Part shown: piece after piece, positions 8,307 to 17,528 of the stretch
Numbering within the stretch: the first letter of the stretch is position 1
How the letters are laid out: each line of letters begins with the position of its first letter
NCBI RefSeq assembly: GCF_014651815.1
Contig: NZ_BMXP01000002.1
Location: 625,625 to 689,624, forward strand
Source of the DNA: Alteromonas halophila
GTDB taxonomy: Bacteria > Pseudomonadota > Gammaproteobacteria > Enterobacterales > Alteromonadaceae
Direction of reading: 5' to 3'
Length of the DNA: 64,000 bases
Notes under the pieces: model-generated
Told to the model about the DNA's origin: nothing
Seen by the model: the letters and a program-made list of their open reading frames with translations, nothing else
Database searches by the model: none
Translations under genes and position numbers: made by a program

Positions 8307-10421
8307 TCACTCACAGGACAACAACTGGCAAAAATCATCCACCGGCACCGGGCGGCCGAACAAATAACCCTGCGCAATAAAGCAGGCATTGTCCATCAGA
8401 AAATGGCGTTGCGCCTTGGTCTCTACGCCTTCGGCGATCACTTCAAGACCCAGGCTTTTGGCGATCGCGATTACCGCCAGCACAATCGCCTTGTCGTTTT
8501 CATTATCAGATAAATCATGCACAAACGATCGGTCAATTTTGACGGTATCAACAGACAAACGCTGCAGGTAACGAAGTGAACTGTAGCCCGTACCGAAATC
8601 ATCAATTGAGATACGGATCCCCAGCTTGCGCAGTTGTCTGATATGTCGCTCGACCCGCTCGAAGTTGTCAATTAACACACCTTCGGTAATTTCAAGCTCG
8701 ACTTTACTGGCATCAATGCCAGTTTTATTAATGGTTGCCGTAAAGGCGTCCAGCAAATGTTCATCATTGAGTTGTTTAGGCGATAAATTGACCGATAAAG
8801 TCAGCTGATCGTTGTAAGAGTGTAACAGCTTGAGCATATTACCGGCTTGCTCAATAACCCAGTGACCTATCGGGATAATCAATCCGCAAAGTTCAGCAAT
8901 CGGAATAAATTCATCAGGGCTGATAAGCTTGTTTGACTTATCACGCCACCGTATCAGCGCTTCAGCTTTGACGATGCCGCCGCTGCGCATGTCAATAATA
9001 GGCTGAAGAAACAATTCAAATTCGCGCGCCTTGATGGCTTTACGCAGGGCCTCCTCCATGGCAATACGCTTCATTGTAATGTCTTTGAGCGACTTGGAGT
9101 AGAATGCGGCATGGCTGTCCAATTGCCTTTTCGCGCTGTAAACCGCCATATCGGCAAAGCGTACCAGTTGTTCGCAATCAGTTGCATCCGAAGGATAATG
9201 CGCAACCCCGATATTTAATCCAACTCGCAGTTGTTGCTTGTCCGGCGTATAAAAGGGTTGTTCGACTGTCTGTATTAAACGCTGACAGAACGCATCACAT
9301 TCTTTCGCACTGGTGGTGTCGTGCAGCAAAATGGCGAACTCGTCACCGCCCATTCGCGCCAGCAGGTTTTCATCACCTAGCAGCGGTTGTATGCGCTCGA
9401 CCAGTTCAATAAGCAATGTGTCTCCCACGGCGTGCCCGTAGCGATCATTGACGCGTTTAAACCATTTTATGTCCAGATACAAAAAGTAGAATGGATGCTG
9501 GTCACTGACCGCGCTTTCTGTGTTTTGCAGTAACAAATGACGGTTGGGCAGGTCAGTGACAATGTCATACATCCCCAGTTGCTCATTACGCTGCTGCAGA
9601 TACTTAAGCCGTGTCACGTCATTCAGGATAAAGATCCAGTTAACCAGCGCGCCCTGCGCATCGACAACTGCTTGTAGTGATAAATCCAGCCATTTGTTCA
9701 CATACTCTGACATATGCCAGAACAGCTCACCGCGCCATTCGCTGTGCGTACTCAGTATTCGCTCAACGCTGGGGCATTGCTCGTTGAACAGTCGCATGGT
9801 GATTGATAGCGGAGATGGGGGAGCCTGTTGTTCTGAAAGTTCAAACAGCGCAAGGGCGCGGGGATTCTGTTGCACAATTTGCATATCTGCATCAGCGATT
9901 ATGATGCCAAATTCTGCGTGTTCAATCACCTTATTGAGTGGCGCCTGCAATGCCGTCAAATTGTCTGCCTGACGTAAGATAGTTTCCAGCCGCTCCTGAA
10001 GATATTCCTGCTCGGCCAGCATCTTGTCATTAGTAATCAGTAGCTCTCTGGCGGACTGCAGCGTTTTTTGCTGTCGCGCATACTGCTGCTCAAGGTTATT
10101 TATAACCAAAAAGCATTCGCCTTTAGTCACGGCGGCAATGGCTTCTAAGCGCAGTAGTGAAGACGCGGTTTTTTCACTCCAGATGCCGGACTGGATCTGA
10201 CCGTCGTTACCTATTTGCCAGAAATGCTCGGCGTCGATAAGAAAGTCCTGAAGATAGGGACTGTGATCATCAATTGTAAAATGCGTGTCGTCCCGGGCAT
10301 GGGGCAGCAACGCATAAGCCCAGTCGTTTGTGCCGTATAAAAGCTCAAAGTTGTTGTTACCATGGCGTTTCACAATGGTGCAGTTAATAATGCCAAGTGC
10401 CTGAATTAAAGAAGTATACAT
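8307..10421 (-). CDS. PAS-GGDEF-EAL cyclic-di-GMP signalling protein
   Basis: A 704-residue soluble protein without membrane segments. Order: an N-terminal domain (about 1-110) with LRLEAIAAVTKGECFLVINNL, a coiled coil (about 112-155), a PAS domain (about 160-275), GGDEF (about 280-440; GGDEF at 358-362 intact) and EAL (about 450-700; EAL 487-489, TEGVL and DDFGTGYSSL intact). Both synthesis and breakdown of c-di-GMP are therefore possible. The RxxD inhibitory site expected five residues before GGDEF is absent (GDEN there). The start is two bases after the GTPase stop, so it belongs to the GTPase operon and is its most downstream gene. From memory, the N-terminal domain resembles sensory domains of histidine kinases found beside similar GTPase genes elsewhere; that needs a profile search. 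Confidence 0.9.
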   Translation of the reverse strand: MYTSLIQALGIINCTIVKRHGNNNFELLYGTNDWAYALLPHARDDTHFTIDDHSPYLQDFLIDAEHFWQIGNDGQIQSGIWSEKTASSLLRLEAIAAVTKGECFLVINNLEQQYARQQKTLQSARELLITNDKMLAEQEYLQERLETILRQADNLTALQAPLNKVIEHAEFGIIIADADMQIVQQNPRALALFELSEQQAPPSPLSITMRLFNEQCPSVERILSTHSEWRGELFWHMSEYVNKWLDLSLQAVVDAQGALVNWIFILNDVTRLKYLQQRNEQLGMYDIVTDLPNRHLLLQNTESAVSDQHPFYFLYLDIKWFKRVNDRYGHAVGDTLLIELVERIQPLLGDENLLARMGGDEFAILLHDTTSAKECDAFCQRLIQTVEQPFYTPDKQQLRVGLNIGVAHYPSDATDCEQLVRFADMAVYSAKRQLDSHAAFYSKSLKDITMKRIAMEEALRKAIKAREFELFLQPIIDMRSGGIVKAEALIRWRDKSNKLISPDEFIPIAELCGLIIPIGHWVIEQAGNMLKLLHSYNDQLTLSVNLSPKQLNDEHLLDAFTATINKTGIDASKVELEITEGVLIDNFERVERHIRQLRKLGIRISIDDFGTGYSSLRYLQRLSVDTVKIDRSFVHDLSDNENDKAIVLAVIAIAKSLGLEVIAEGVETKAQRHFLMDNACFIAQGYLFGRPVPVDDFCQLLSCE

Positions 10422-10423
10422 AG

Positions 10424-10918
10424 TTAGTCTGCCATACAGAGTCTGGCCACGGCCTGAAACATCGCGTCAACCTGCTCCCCGGTTTTAGCGCTGGTTCTGA
10501 AGCAATCTGCGAACATGTGACTGCGTGTCTCCACTTCGTGCTCTGTCCAGTGCCATTGCTCTGGCAGGTCGGTTTTGTTAATTACCAGTACTGCCGGAAT
10601 GTTGGTGGTCTCCTGAGCAAGCTGGAAGATCTCCATTCCTTCCTGCAAAGACTGTGAGCGGGTGTGATCAACGACAATAATGAAGGCTGAAGCACCGCGC
10701 AGGTATTTCGGCTGAAAGCCGCAGTACCTGTCAATTCCCTCTATGTCCCATACCATTAGCTGGATTTCACGGGGACCGAGTTGTACTTGTTTCTTATCGA
10801 CCTTCACGCCAAGTGTTGTGAGGTATTTGTCACTGAACACGCCCTCAATATATTGCTTTATCAGGCTTGTTTTACCCACTGCTGAAGCGCCGAGCAGACA
10901 TATTTTCTTTTGAATCAT
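10424..10918 (-). CDS. Ras-like small GTPase
   Basis: A 164-residue single-domain GTPase of the prokaryotic Ras superfamily (Rab/Arf-like in length and motif order). Motifs: G1 GASAVGKTS (10-18), G2 threonines in YLTTLG (34-35), G3 WDIEG (57-61), G4 NKTD (114-117), G5 SAK (143-145). The residue that in Ras is the catalytic Gln after the G3 glycine is Ile here (DIEGID), which suggests a slow or partner-dependent GTPase. There is no lipidation motif. It overlaps the upstream OmpA/roadblock-like gene by four bases (ATGA) and is followed after two bases by the GGDEF-EAL gene. This strongly implies a shared role, probably as a switch controlled by the longin/roadblock-like partner. Confidence 0.9.
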   Translation of the reverse strand: MIQKKICLLGASAVGKTSLIKQYIEGVFSDKYLTTLGVKVDKKQVQLGPREIQLMVWDIEGIDRYCGFQPKYLRGASAFIIVVDHTRSQSLQEGMEIFQLAQETTNIPAVLVINKTDLPEQWHWTEHEVETRSHMFADCFRTSAKTGEQVDAMFQAVARLCMAD

Positions 10919-12681
10919 GGACGTTCTTCCTTGCGGGCTTCTGGCGTGAAATCCATCAGGTTGAACATGACTTTTCTGGCGCCCACTCCATCAATTGCGT
11001 CAATTTCAACCACGCCTAGCCCCACTGCATTGAGGTAGTCAGGGTCGGCCCCCTGACTCACTAAAAAATCCCGGACAGCCTGCGCACGTGCCTGGCTTAG
11101 CTGCTGATTAAACGACGTTGAGCCCGATGCATCACTGGCGCCCATAATCATCAGACCAACACTTAGCTGTAGTTGTCTGGCGAGCCTGACTGCCGTATCG
11201 AGCTGCTGATTAAGGGTTGTGAGCCTGGAAACAGCCCGTTCTGATAAGTCGCTGTTCCCTGCGTCAAACTCAATCTGCGTAGCGTCAATCTTAGCCGCGT
11301 GGAAATCAAACATGGCTTTCAACGACTGCTGCCGATCAGGAGTCGGTGCCTGTATCAGGTCTAACCGAGCCGTAAGTGCTGCCGCATCCGAAACGCCTGG
11401 TATGGCAGCAAGCTCATTGGTAAGGCGTTGCAATTGTGTGCGGTTTAGCTGTCCCTCAAGGTTAAATCCTGCCGGGCCTGGCGTCAGGGAAATCGCTGGA
11501 TAGCGGGCGACGACACGCGCGATGCGACGTTCAACAAGAGGTCTTTCAAGCGACAGATACGGTTTTTCCTCTACGAGCACCCGATCGTCGCGTATGCCCT
11601 GTTGTGCCAGCCAATCGCTAACAGGCTGGCTGTCTGGATCCCTGAGCACCTGCAGGCTGACATCTGTCAGTCCTTCGGCTGTGACTGAGCGCACCAGGAT
11701 CCCAGGGCTGCTATCCAGCATCGCCAGTTGTTGTTTCAGCTGTGATTGCTCGAAGGTGTGGTAGAGCCAGAAAATGAAGGCCAGTACGATTGCTCCCAGT
11801 ACGATAATTGCAAACCAGGGGCGGCGTTTTTTGTCGGGCGTGTTTAGTTGCTCAACCAGGCATTCCCGGAGCTCGCTGGTGGTGCGTTCAAAGGGGGACG
11901 TGTCACCATTAAAGTGCTCGATTTCCCTGGCGTAAAGGCGATGGATGTTTTCTGTCGTTATCTGCAGGTGTTGTGAAACCTGAGCCGGCGCCTGGCCAGT
12001 CACCGCTGCTACCAGTACCAGGGACGGTCCCCGCTGCAAAAGCAGAGTGAAATCGTCCGTTTTAACAGACGCCAGCTGTTGTTCCTCCTGGTTGTTTGTG
12101 TGGGCAAAGGAGTCACCGACAAAGTCGTTAATTGCTGTCAGCATGCCTGATACCATATCGGCATCGGCGTGACTATGGTTTTCTCTGGCCACGGAATTGA
12201 GAAGAATGCCGGTGTTGGCGTCGATAAGAAATACCTGTTCAACCTGATAGGCAAAGGTCTGCGCTGCCACATATTGTGAAAAGGAAACACCGGCCTGTCT
12301 GGCCTTAATCCGCCAGACAAGACCTTTAACGCTGAGGCTGTTTTCAAGCAGCGTGTTGGTTTTTTCTAAAACGTCGGATAAAAAAGCAGCGACAGATTTA
12401 CGGACCAGCTTGCCGACCACCGGATAAAAATAACCGATAAACTGGTCGCTATGCCGGGTAACAGATTTTTCTACGGATTTTTCAACCAGCGGTACGAAAA
12501 CCGTGGATAAGTCATCATTCTGTTTTTGCCGGTCATGAAGGGCTTCGACAACCACGGCACCGACGATGTCGCGCGCATGCGACTCAATAGCACTGAGAAC
12601 GTGTTCACGCTCCTGCCCCAGTACAATATTGCGAACAGCACGTAGCTGCTCTTCGTCGTCCAAATCACGGGCAGACTTCAT
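10915..12681 (-). CDS. Membrane protein: helical N-terminus, longin/roadblock-like domain, TM, OmpA-like domain
   Basis: A 588-residue protein. Residues 1-135 are helical and begin with LRAVRNIVLGQERE. Residues 140-255 (VEQVFLIDANTGILL, DADMVSGMLTAINDFV, LLLQRGPSLVLVAAV) look like a longin/roadblock-type domain, the fold that pairs with small GTPases. One membrane segment follows (about 288-306), then BON-like repeats and a C-terminal OmpA/MotB-like domain (about 465-580, with GASDASGS and NQQLSQARAQAV), which in other proteins binds peptidoglycan. The layout would place the GTPase partner in the cytoplasm and the OmpA part in the periplasm. I recognise the family as a recurring uncharacterised one next to Arf-like GTPases. 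It starts 11 bases after the coiled-coil gene and overlaps the GTPase start. Confidence 0.82.
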   Translation of the reverse strand: MKSARDLDDEEQLRAVRNIVLGQEREHVLSAIESHARDIVGAVVVEALHDRQKQNDDLSTVFVPLVEKSVEKSVTRHSDQFIGYFYPVVGKLVRKSVAAFLSDVLEKTNTLLENSLSVKGLVWRIKARQAGVSFSQYVAAQTFAYQVEQVFLIDANTGILLNSVARENHSHADADMVSGMLTAINDFVGDSFAHTNNQEEQQLASVKTDDFTLLLQRGPSLVLVAAVTGQAPAQVSQHLQITTENIHRLYAREIEHFNGDTSPFERTTSELRECLVEQLNTPDKKRRPWFAIIVLGAIVLAFIFWLYHTFEQSQLKQQLAMLDSSPGILVRSVTAEGLTDVSLQVLRDPDSQPVSDWLAQQGIRDDRVLVEEKPYLSLERPLVERRIARVVARYPAISLTPGPAGFNLEGQLNRTQLQRLTNELAAIPGVSDAAALTARLDLIQAPTPDRQQSLKAMFDFHAAKIDATQIEFDAGNSDLSERAVSRLTTLNQQLDTAVRLARQLQLSVGLMIMGASDASGSTSFNQQLSQARAQAVRDFLVSQGADPDYLNAVGLGVVEIDAIDGVGARKVMFNLMDFTPEARKEERP

Positions 12682-12692
12682 CGGCGCACTCG

Positions 12693-13277
12693 CTATTGAT
12701 CGGTTTCCAGATTAACCGCCATGGTCGCGAGTAGGTTCGCCAGCGTTTTGCGATCGGTTTTTGAGGAGCTTAATTCTTTGGTTACGCTATCCAGCTTGGC
12801 CAGTGTTTCAACAAACTTTTTATCGTAGGTGTCGGTTAACGACTGCAATTCCTGCTCTATGCGCTTATGAATTTCATCCGCTTCCTGGCGGCTGTTGGTA
12901 TCCGTCATCTCTATATCAGAGGCCAGTTTATCGGCGTATTCCCTCAGGCTGGCCTCAGCGTCTTCATGGCTGCTATTGCTTGCGGCAAGTTGTGATTCAT
13001 GGTGCTGACTGGTTTGCTCAATTTTTTTCTGAAGGTCGGAAAATTGTTTATCGATAGCGCGTTGAACAGCGTCAAACTTTTCAAGCATCGTCTTTTCGAT
13101 TTCAGCGAGACGTTGCTGCATCTGTTGCTGGGCCTGACCGAAAAGAATATCCCTGAGCGTTGTCAGCTCGAGGCTGGGATCGGGGCTGGTTGCCGGATCA
13201 GAGGGTTCACTGGCATTGCCGTTACCAAGGGCAGTTGCAAGCGAGGGCTTGCTTTGATGTGCTTTTTCTTGTGGCAT
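12693..13277 (-). CDS. Coiled-coil protein, first gene of the GTPase operon
   Basis: A 194-residue hydrophilic protein without a signal peptide. A low-complexity N-terminus (about 1-33) leads to TTLRDILFGQAQQQMQQRL and then a long coiled coil (about 45-180). The LRDILFGQ stretch matches VRNIVLGQ near the start of the next protein in the operon, suggesting a shared docking or assembly motif. The ATG has an AGGA ribosome site seven bases upstream. I do not recognise a named family; the place at the head of the operon suggests a scaffold or cytoplasmic partner of the GTPase module. Confidence 0.75.
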   Translation of the reverse strand: MPQEKAHQSKPSLATALGNGNASEPSDPATSPDPSLELTTLRDILFGQAQQQMQQRLAEIEKTMLEKFDAVQRAIDKQFSDLQKKIEQTSQHHESQLAASNSSHEDAEASLREYADKLASDIEMTDTNSRQEADEIHKRIEQELQSLTDTYDKKFVETLAKLDSVTKELSSSKTDRKTLANLLATMAVNLETDQ

Positions 13278-13456
13278 GTCACTTTCCTTTTTACAGCCGC
13301 ATAACTTCCATTAAACGTGAGAAATGATGAATAATGCAACAAGTTTATTGGTTTTTGTTTGCCAGCAGTATTCAGGGTGACTCGCAGGTCGCACACAGTA
13401 CTCGTAAGTCTGGCGACAAGTACGTATCCTGACACCTGCTGTATGAACGGGGAAAG

Positions 13457-14017
13457 ATGATGAAAAAACTGCTTCTGGGAGGCCTGACACTTTTGCTGGC
13501 CGGGTGCGCGGGGCTGGCACAACTCTCAGCCTATTCAGTAACCCAGGCTGAGCTGGCGACACTGCTTGAAAAGCAGTTAGTTGCGCAGGAACGCCGTGTG
13601 AGGGTGCTTGGTATACCCTTACAACTCACTATTGATGAAGTGGCGACAAAGATCGGACCGGACGACCGTAATGTGGTACAACTGGGCTCGGTTGCCACGA
13701 CAACGGTAGATGTGTTTGGGCTCACGTACGACGCCAGAGTGCGGCTGAAAGTAGAAGGGCAGCCATTTTATGATAATGACAAAAAAGCAATATTTCTGCG
13801 CTCGCTGACACTACTGGACAGTACTGTTGATGCTGGTGGTTATCGAGGCAACCTGACACCGCTGACCCGGGAGTTTAAGGGGGTACTGAACCGTTACCTT
13901 GAAACAAACCCGGTGTACCGGCTCGATACCAGCAACACGGCCATTAATTTGCTAACTAAGGTACCGTTGCAACTGGACGTTGAGTCAGGAAAACTAGTGC
14001 TGAAACCTCAGGGGTGA
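13457..14017 (+). CDS. DUF1439/YceB-like lipoprotein
   Basis: A 186-residue lipoprotein (lipobox LLAGC after a short hydrophobic signal) with the beta-rich body typical of the DUF1439 family, whose E. coli member is YceB. The family's molecular role is not established; the fold is thought to bind hydrophobic ligands. It is divergent from the GTPase operon (180 bases between starts) and convergent with ybiT. The start may be 13457 or the adjacent ATG at 13460; the upstream GGGGAAAG serves either. Confidence 0.78.
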   Translation: MMKKLLLGGLTLLLAGCAGLAQLSAYSVTQAELATLLEKQLVAQERRVRVLGIPLQLTIDEVATKIGPDDRNVVQLGSVATTTVDVFGLTYDARVRLKVEGQPFYDNDKKAIFLRSLTLLDSTVDAGGYRGNLTPLTREFKGVLNRYLETNPVYRLDTSNTAINLLTKVPLQLDVESGKLVLKPQG

Positions 14018-14029
14018 CAGGTGAAAGCC

Positions 14030-14048
14030 GGGCGACCTGCCGTCGCCC
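14030..14048. repeat. Hairpin between convergent lipoprotein and ybiT genes
   Basis: GGGCGAC and GTCGCCC form a seven-base stem with a five-base loop, just after the lipoprotein stop and before the ybiT stop. It is probably a transcription end shared by the two genes, although no T run follows. Confidence 0.4.
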
Positions 14049-14061
14049 TCTCATCGGCGTT

Positions 14062-15651
14062 TCAGGCCGCCAGGTGGGCGACAAATTCTTCGTAGCTACC
14101 GTCAAACTTGTTCAGTTGCCGATCTTTTATCTCGATGACCTGGGTCGCCAGCGATGATACAAACTCGCGGTCGTGGCTGACGAAGATCACAGTGCCATCA
14201 AAATTAAGCAGCGCATTATTCAGCGCTTCGATGGATTCCATGTCCAGGTGGTTGGTCGGCTCGTCCATGACCAGCACATTAATATCCTGCAGCATCAGTT
14301 TGCCAAATAGCAGGCGGTTTTTCTCACCACCAGAGCACACCCTGACCTTCTTATTAAAGTCATCAGAGTTAAACAGTAAACGACCCAGCATGCCTTTTAC
14401 CTGAAGATCATCATGACGGGGAAGTCGCCACTGTGACATCCATTCGAACAATGTCAGATCACAGTCAAAATCACGGGTACTGTCCTGCGGAATGTAACCA
14501 ATAGCCGCATTTTCGGCCCATTTTACGGTACCTTCACTGGCATCCAGTTCATTAATGAGACACTTCAGCAAGGTGGTTTTACCTGCCCCGTTCTCACCGA
14601 TAATTGCCAGACGGGAACCGGCTTCCAGCAGCAAGTTGCCGTTACTAAACAGCGGCAGGTCCGGGTAGCCATGCCCCAAATCTTCCAGTGTAATTGCCAG
14701 GCGGTGCAGTTTTTTATGTTGTTTAAACTGAATAAAAGGCTTGCGACGGCTGGAAGCCTTGATGTCGGCCAGCTCAATTTTTTCCAGACGTCTGGCGCGC
14801 GAGGTCGCCTGCTTGGCTTTGGACGCGTTGGCGGAGAAGCGCGCAACGAAGCTCTGCAATTCCTCAATTTCCGCACTCTTTTTGGCATTCTCCTGGTGAA
14901 GCTGTTCCTGCGCCAGTGTCGATGCTTCTACAAAGGCATCGTAATTGCCGGGATAAATACGCAGCTCACCATAATCTATGTCAGCCATGTGGGTACACAC
15001 GGAATTTAAAAAATGGCGGTCGTGAGAAATAATGATCATGGTCGATTTACGTTGACTGAGCTCCTGAGCCAGCCAGTCAATGGTATAAATGTCCAGGTTG
15101 TTGGTCGGCTCATCAAGCAGCAGAATGTCCGGGTCGGCAAAAAGAGCCTGGGCCAGCAGTACCCGGACTTTCTTGCCGGGCGCCACTTCCCGCATCAGAC
15201 CAAAGTGATAGTCTTCCTCAATCCCCGCTGCAAACAGAATATCACCGGCCCGGGCCTCGGCGGTATACCCGTCCATTTCGGCAAAGCGGGTTTCCAGATC
15301 GGCCACACGCATGCCTTCTTCTTCGCTCATCTCGCTCTTGCTGTAAATGGCGTCACGCTCCTGCTTTATCTCCCACAGTTCTTCATCACCTTTGATCACG
15401 GCATCGACGACGGTCATGTCTTCGAATGCAAACTGGTCCTGACTGAGTACGCCCAGTTTGGTGCCCGGCGTCACAGAGACATTCCCGGACGATGGTGCAA
15501 GTTTGCCACTTAAAATTTTCATCAGTGTCGATTTACCGCAGCCATTCGCGCCGATAAGGCCGTAACGGTTGCCGTTGCCGAATTTGGCAGAAATGTTTTC
15601 GAAAAGCGGCTGTGCGCCAAACTGCATAGTGATATTGGCTGTTGTAATCAA
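14062..15651 (-). CDS. ybiT: ABC-F family ATPase YbiT
   Basis: A duplicated-ATPase ABC-F protein without membrane domains; members act on the ribosome. Two Walker A motifs ([18 protein letters not shown]), two signature motifs ([26 protein letters not shown]) and two [18 protein letters not shown] Walker B motifs are present, with the linker between. It matches E. coli YbiT along its length. The frame is open to an ATG at 15705, but that codon falls inside a good promoter (see 15691-15719), so the TTG at 15651, preceded by AGGT, is chosen. This gives 529 residues, against about 530 for YbiT, and starts directly with the conserved [11 protein letters not shown]. Confidence 0.92.
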   Translation of the reverse strand: MITTANITMQFGAQPLFENISAKFGNGNRYGLIGANGCGKSTLMKILSGKLAPSSGNVSVTPGTKLGVLSQDQFAFEDMTVVDAVIKGDEELWEIKQERDAIYSKSEMSEEEGMRVADLETRFAEMDGYTAEARAGDILFAAGIEEDYHFGLMREVAPGKKVRVLLAQALFADPDILLLDEPTNNLDIYTIDWLAQELSQRKSTMIIISHDRHFLNSVCTHMADIDYGELRIYPGNYDAFVEASTLAQEQLHQENAKKSAEIEELQSFVARFSANASKAKQATSRARRLEKIELADIKASSRRKPFIQFKQHKKLHRLAITLEDLGHGYPDLPLFSNGNLLLEAGSRLAIIGENGAGKTTLLKCLINELDASEGTVKWAENAAIGYIPQDSTRDFDCDLTLFEWMSQWRLPRHDDLQVKGMLGRLLFNSDDFNKKVRVCSGGEKNRLLFGKLMLQDINVLVMDEPTNHLDMESIEALNNALLNFDGTVIFVSHDREFVSSLATQVIEIKDRQLNKFDGSYEEFVAHLAA

Positions 15652-15690
15652 ATCGGATACCTGAAAATACGAAGGCGTGCAGGGGCGCGC

Positions 15691-15719
15691 ACTATAAATA
15701 TTCATAGCGCTGGTGTCGA
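15691..15719 (-). promoter_or_regulatory. Sigma-70-like promoter of ybiT; rest of the 15652-15973 gap
   Basis: On the minus strand TCGACA and TATAGT are separated by 17 bases; the start of transcription would lie about 33 bases before the TTG start codon. The rest of the gap up to the binding-protein gene holds a weaker plus-strand promoter candidate (TTGGTG, 17 bases, TAAAGA, around 15784-15812) and no ORF or RNA gene that I can see. Confidence 0.6.
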
Positions 15720-15973
15720 GGAATTTTTGAACGGATTGCTGCGCTTGACTTTTGACCGCGGTGGGTCATTCTTAGGAATATGGTTGGTGAAAAAGTAAAC
15801 AGATCATAAAGATGTCGCCATATGATTCTGACCAATGACGGTATGAAAACACAACAACAGGGCTATGGAATGAAAACGGGCACATACAGACAGTCACTCT
15901 CTAACCTATCACCGAGCATGGGGACATGCCCCCCAGTGCTGCTGACCTGGAATTAAATTAAGGAAGCGAAACA

Positions 15974-16387
15974 ATGAACCGCATGATAAGCGCGGCACTG
16001 CTTGGTGTCTTTTTCAGTTCGCAAAGTTTTGCTGAGGTGGTCGTGGTCGTGAACCCGCAGAATTCAGCCACGCTGTCGGCAAAATCTGTTCAGCGCATCT
16101 TTCTGGGTAAGGTCACTGAGTATTCTACGGGTGAAGAACCGTTGGTGATTAACCAGGCGCCGGGGACGGCCCAGCGCACTGAGTTTGATCAGAATATACT
16201 CGGTCGTAGCACTGCACAGGTCACAGCCAGTCTGGCGAAACTGGTATTTACCGGACGCGGCGTAATGCCAACAGAAGTTGAGTCCGACAGTGAGGTTATC
16301 GACCTGATTAAGCAGGACCAGCAAGCCATTGGCTACATTGATGCCTCTTCACTAACTAATGACGTCAAAGTCGTGAACATAGACTAA
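15974..16387 (+). CDS. Small PstS-like phosphate/anion binding protein
   Basis: A 137-residue secreted protein: signal peptide (ALLGVFFSSQSFA), then a single PBP-like domain (PF12849-type) with the family features NPQN at the N-terminus, the IFLGK strand-turn and the R-x-EFDQ-ILG segment. It is about half the size of a full PstS, as in the group annotated as phosphate ABC transporter substrate-binding proteins in Vibrio and Shewanella. An AAGGAAG ribosome site precedes the ATG. The porin-like gene follows after 10 bases, so the two are surely cotranscribed. No ABC permease is nearby, which argues for a sensing or outer-envelope role rather than direct uptake. Confidence 0.8.
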   Translation: MNRMISAALLGVFFSSQSFAEVVVVVNPQNSATLSAKSVQRIFLGKVTEYSTGEEPLVINQAPGTAQRTEFDQNILGRSTAQVTASLAKLVFTGRGVMPTEVESDSEVIDLIKQDQQAIGYIDASSLTNDVKVVNID

Positions 16388-16397
16388 GGAATTTGTC

Positions 16398-17516
16398 ATG
16401 AAACAAGCACTTATTGCCTCGGCGTTGACATTGTGCTGCACCAGTCCGGTGTATGCAGATATAAGAATAAACGGGTTTGCAAACTTCATCGGTGGGATGA
16501 CAAGCAGCGATGAGACGGTTTATGGGTATGACGACTCGATTAGCTTTAGCGAAGAAAGCCTGTTTGCGTTGCAGGCCAGTGGTGACATTAATGATCAAAT
16601 GTCGGCCACGGTTCAGATCCTGGCCCGGGGGGAGGACGATTATGAGGTAGAATTTGAATGGGCCTACCTGAGTTACCGGGTCAGTAACAACGTGACCGCA
16701 ACCGCAGGCAGATTTCGCTTACCGCTTTTCCGTTATTCAGACTCGCTCGATGTTGGCTATTCCTACCACTGGATTGCTGCACCTCGCAATGTCTATGACA
16801 TTCCATTCAACAACATGGACGGCTTTCGTCTGGACTATTCTGACTTTGTCGGTGACTGGGAGATAAAACTGGGAGCTGCACTGGGAACCTTTGACAATGA
16901 AGTATTCAACGGCAATGTGGAAGGGGACAATACCTATATGCTGAGCGCCGAAGTCGGCTATGAATGGCTGAACCTGCGTGGCGTATATGGTGCGACCAAA
17001 GCGACGTTTAACCAGCAACTGGTAGATGCCACCATTAGTCAGGTTGCCATGGTCGCGCCGGAGTTTGCCGATTTTCTTGCTATCAATGAGGACAGCGGCA
17101 AGTTCATTGGTATAGGACTGGATATTGACCACTTCACCTGGTTTATTAAGGCGGAGTATACCGAAGTGGAAATTGAGCGATCTTACACGCCAACCGACAA
17201 TGCCTGGTATGTCTCGGCCGGTTTGCGCCTGGGTAAATGGACGCCGTCTGTCACCTATGAGGATTTTGAAGGTGACGAGCAAAAAGGCCTTGACGAATTA
17301 AGTGCGCAGCCCGAAGCCTTGCAACCTGCGCTGCTGGGCGCCTTACAGGGCCTTAACGCAGCGTTTGCGCAAAACTACACAGTAGCCACCGCCACACTGC
17401 GCTATGACTATGATGCTAATATTGCCTTTAAGGTTGATATAAGCCGTTATGACGACGATTTGAATGACGCACAGGATGCCACGCTGGCCCGCTTCGCTAT
17501 CAACTACGTGTTCTAG
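16398..17516 (+). CDS. Porin-like outer-membrane beta-barrel protein
   Basis: A 372-residue protein with a signal peptide (cleavage after VYA) and alternating amphipathic strands throughout. It ends in the aromatic residue pattern of outer-membrane barrels (FAINYVF). It resembles the barrel proteins that accompany PstS-like small binding proteins in other Gammaproteobacteria. Acidic loops are abundant. It lies between the binding protein and the coiled-coil gene with gaps of 10 and 12 bases. Phosphate or another anion is a plausible permeant from context only. Confidence 0.75.
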   Translation: MKQALIASALTLCCTSPVYADIRINGFANFIGGMTSSDETVYGYDDSISFSEESLFALQASGDINDQMSATVQILARGEDDYEVEFEWAYLSYRVSNNVTATAGRFRLPLFRYSDSLDVGYSYHWIAAPRNVYDIPFNNMDGFRLDYSDFVGDWEIKLGAALGTFDNEVFNGNVEGDNTYMLSAEVGYEWLNLRGVYGATKATFNQQLVDATISQVAMVAPEFADFLAINEDSGKFIGIGLDIDHFTWFIKAEYTEVEIERSYTPTDNAWYVSAGLRLGKWTPSVTYEDFEGDEQKGLDELSAQPEALQPALLGALQGLNAAFAQNYTVATATLRYDYDANIAFKVDISRYDDDLNDAQDATLARFAINYVF

Positions 17517-17528
17517 TGAGTCGCTGGC

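Noticed and set aside
15652..15705. ATG start of ybiT at 15705
   Set aside because: The codon lies within the spacer of a good minus-strand promoter and the added residues are absent from YbiT; the TTG at 15651 gives the family length.
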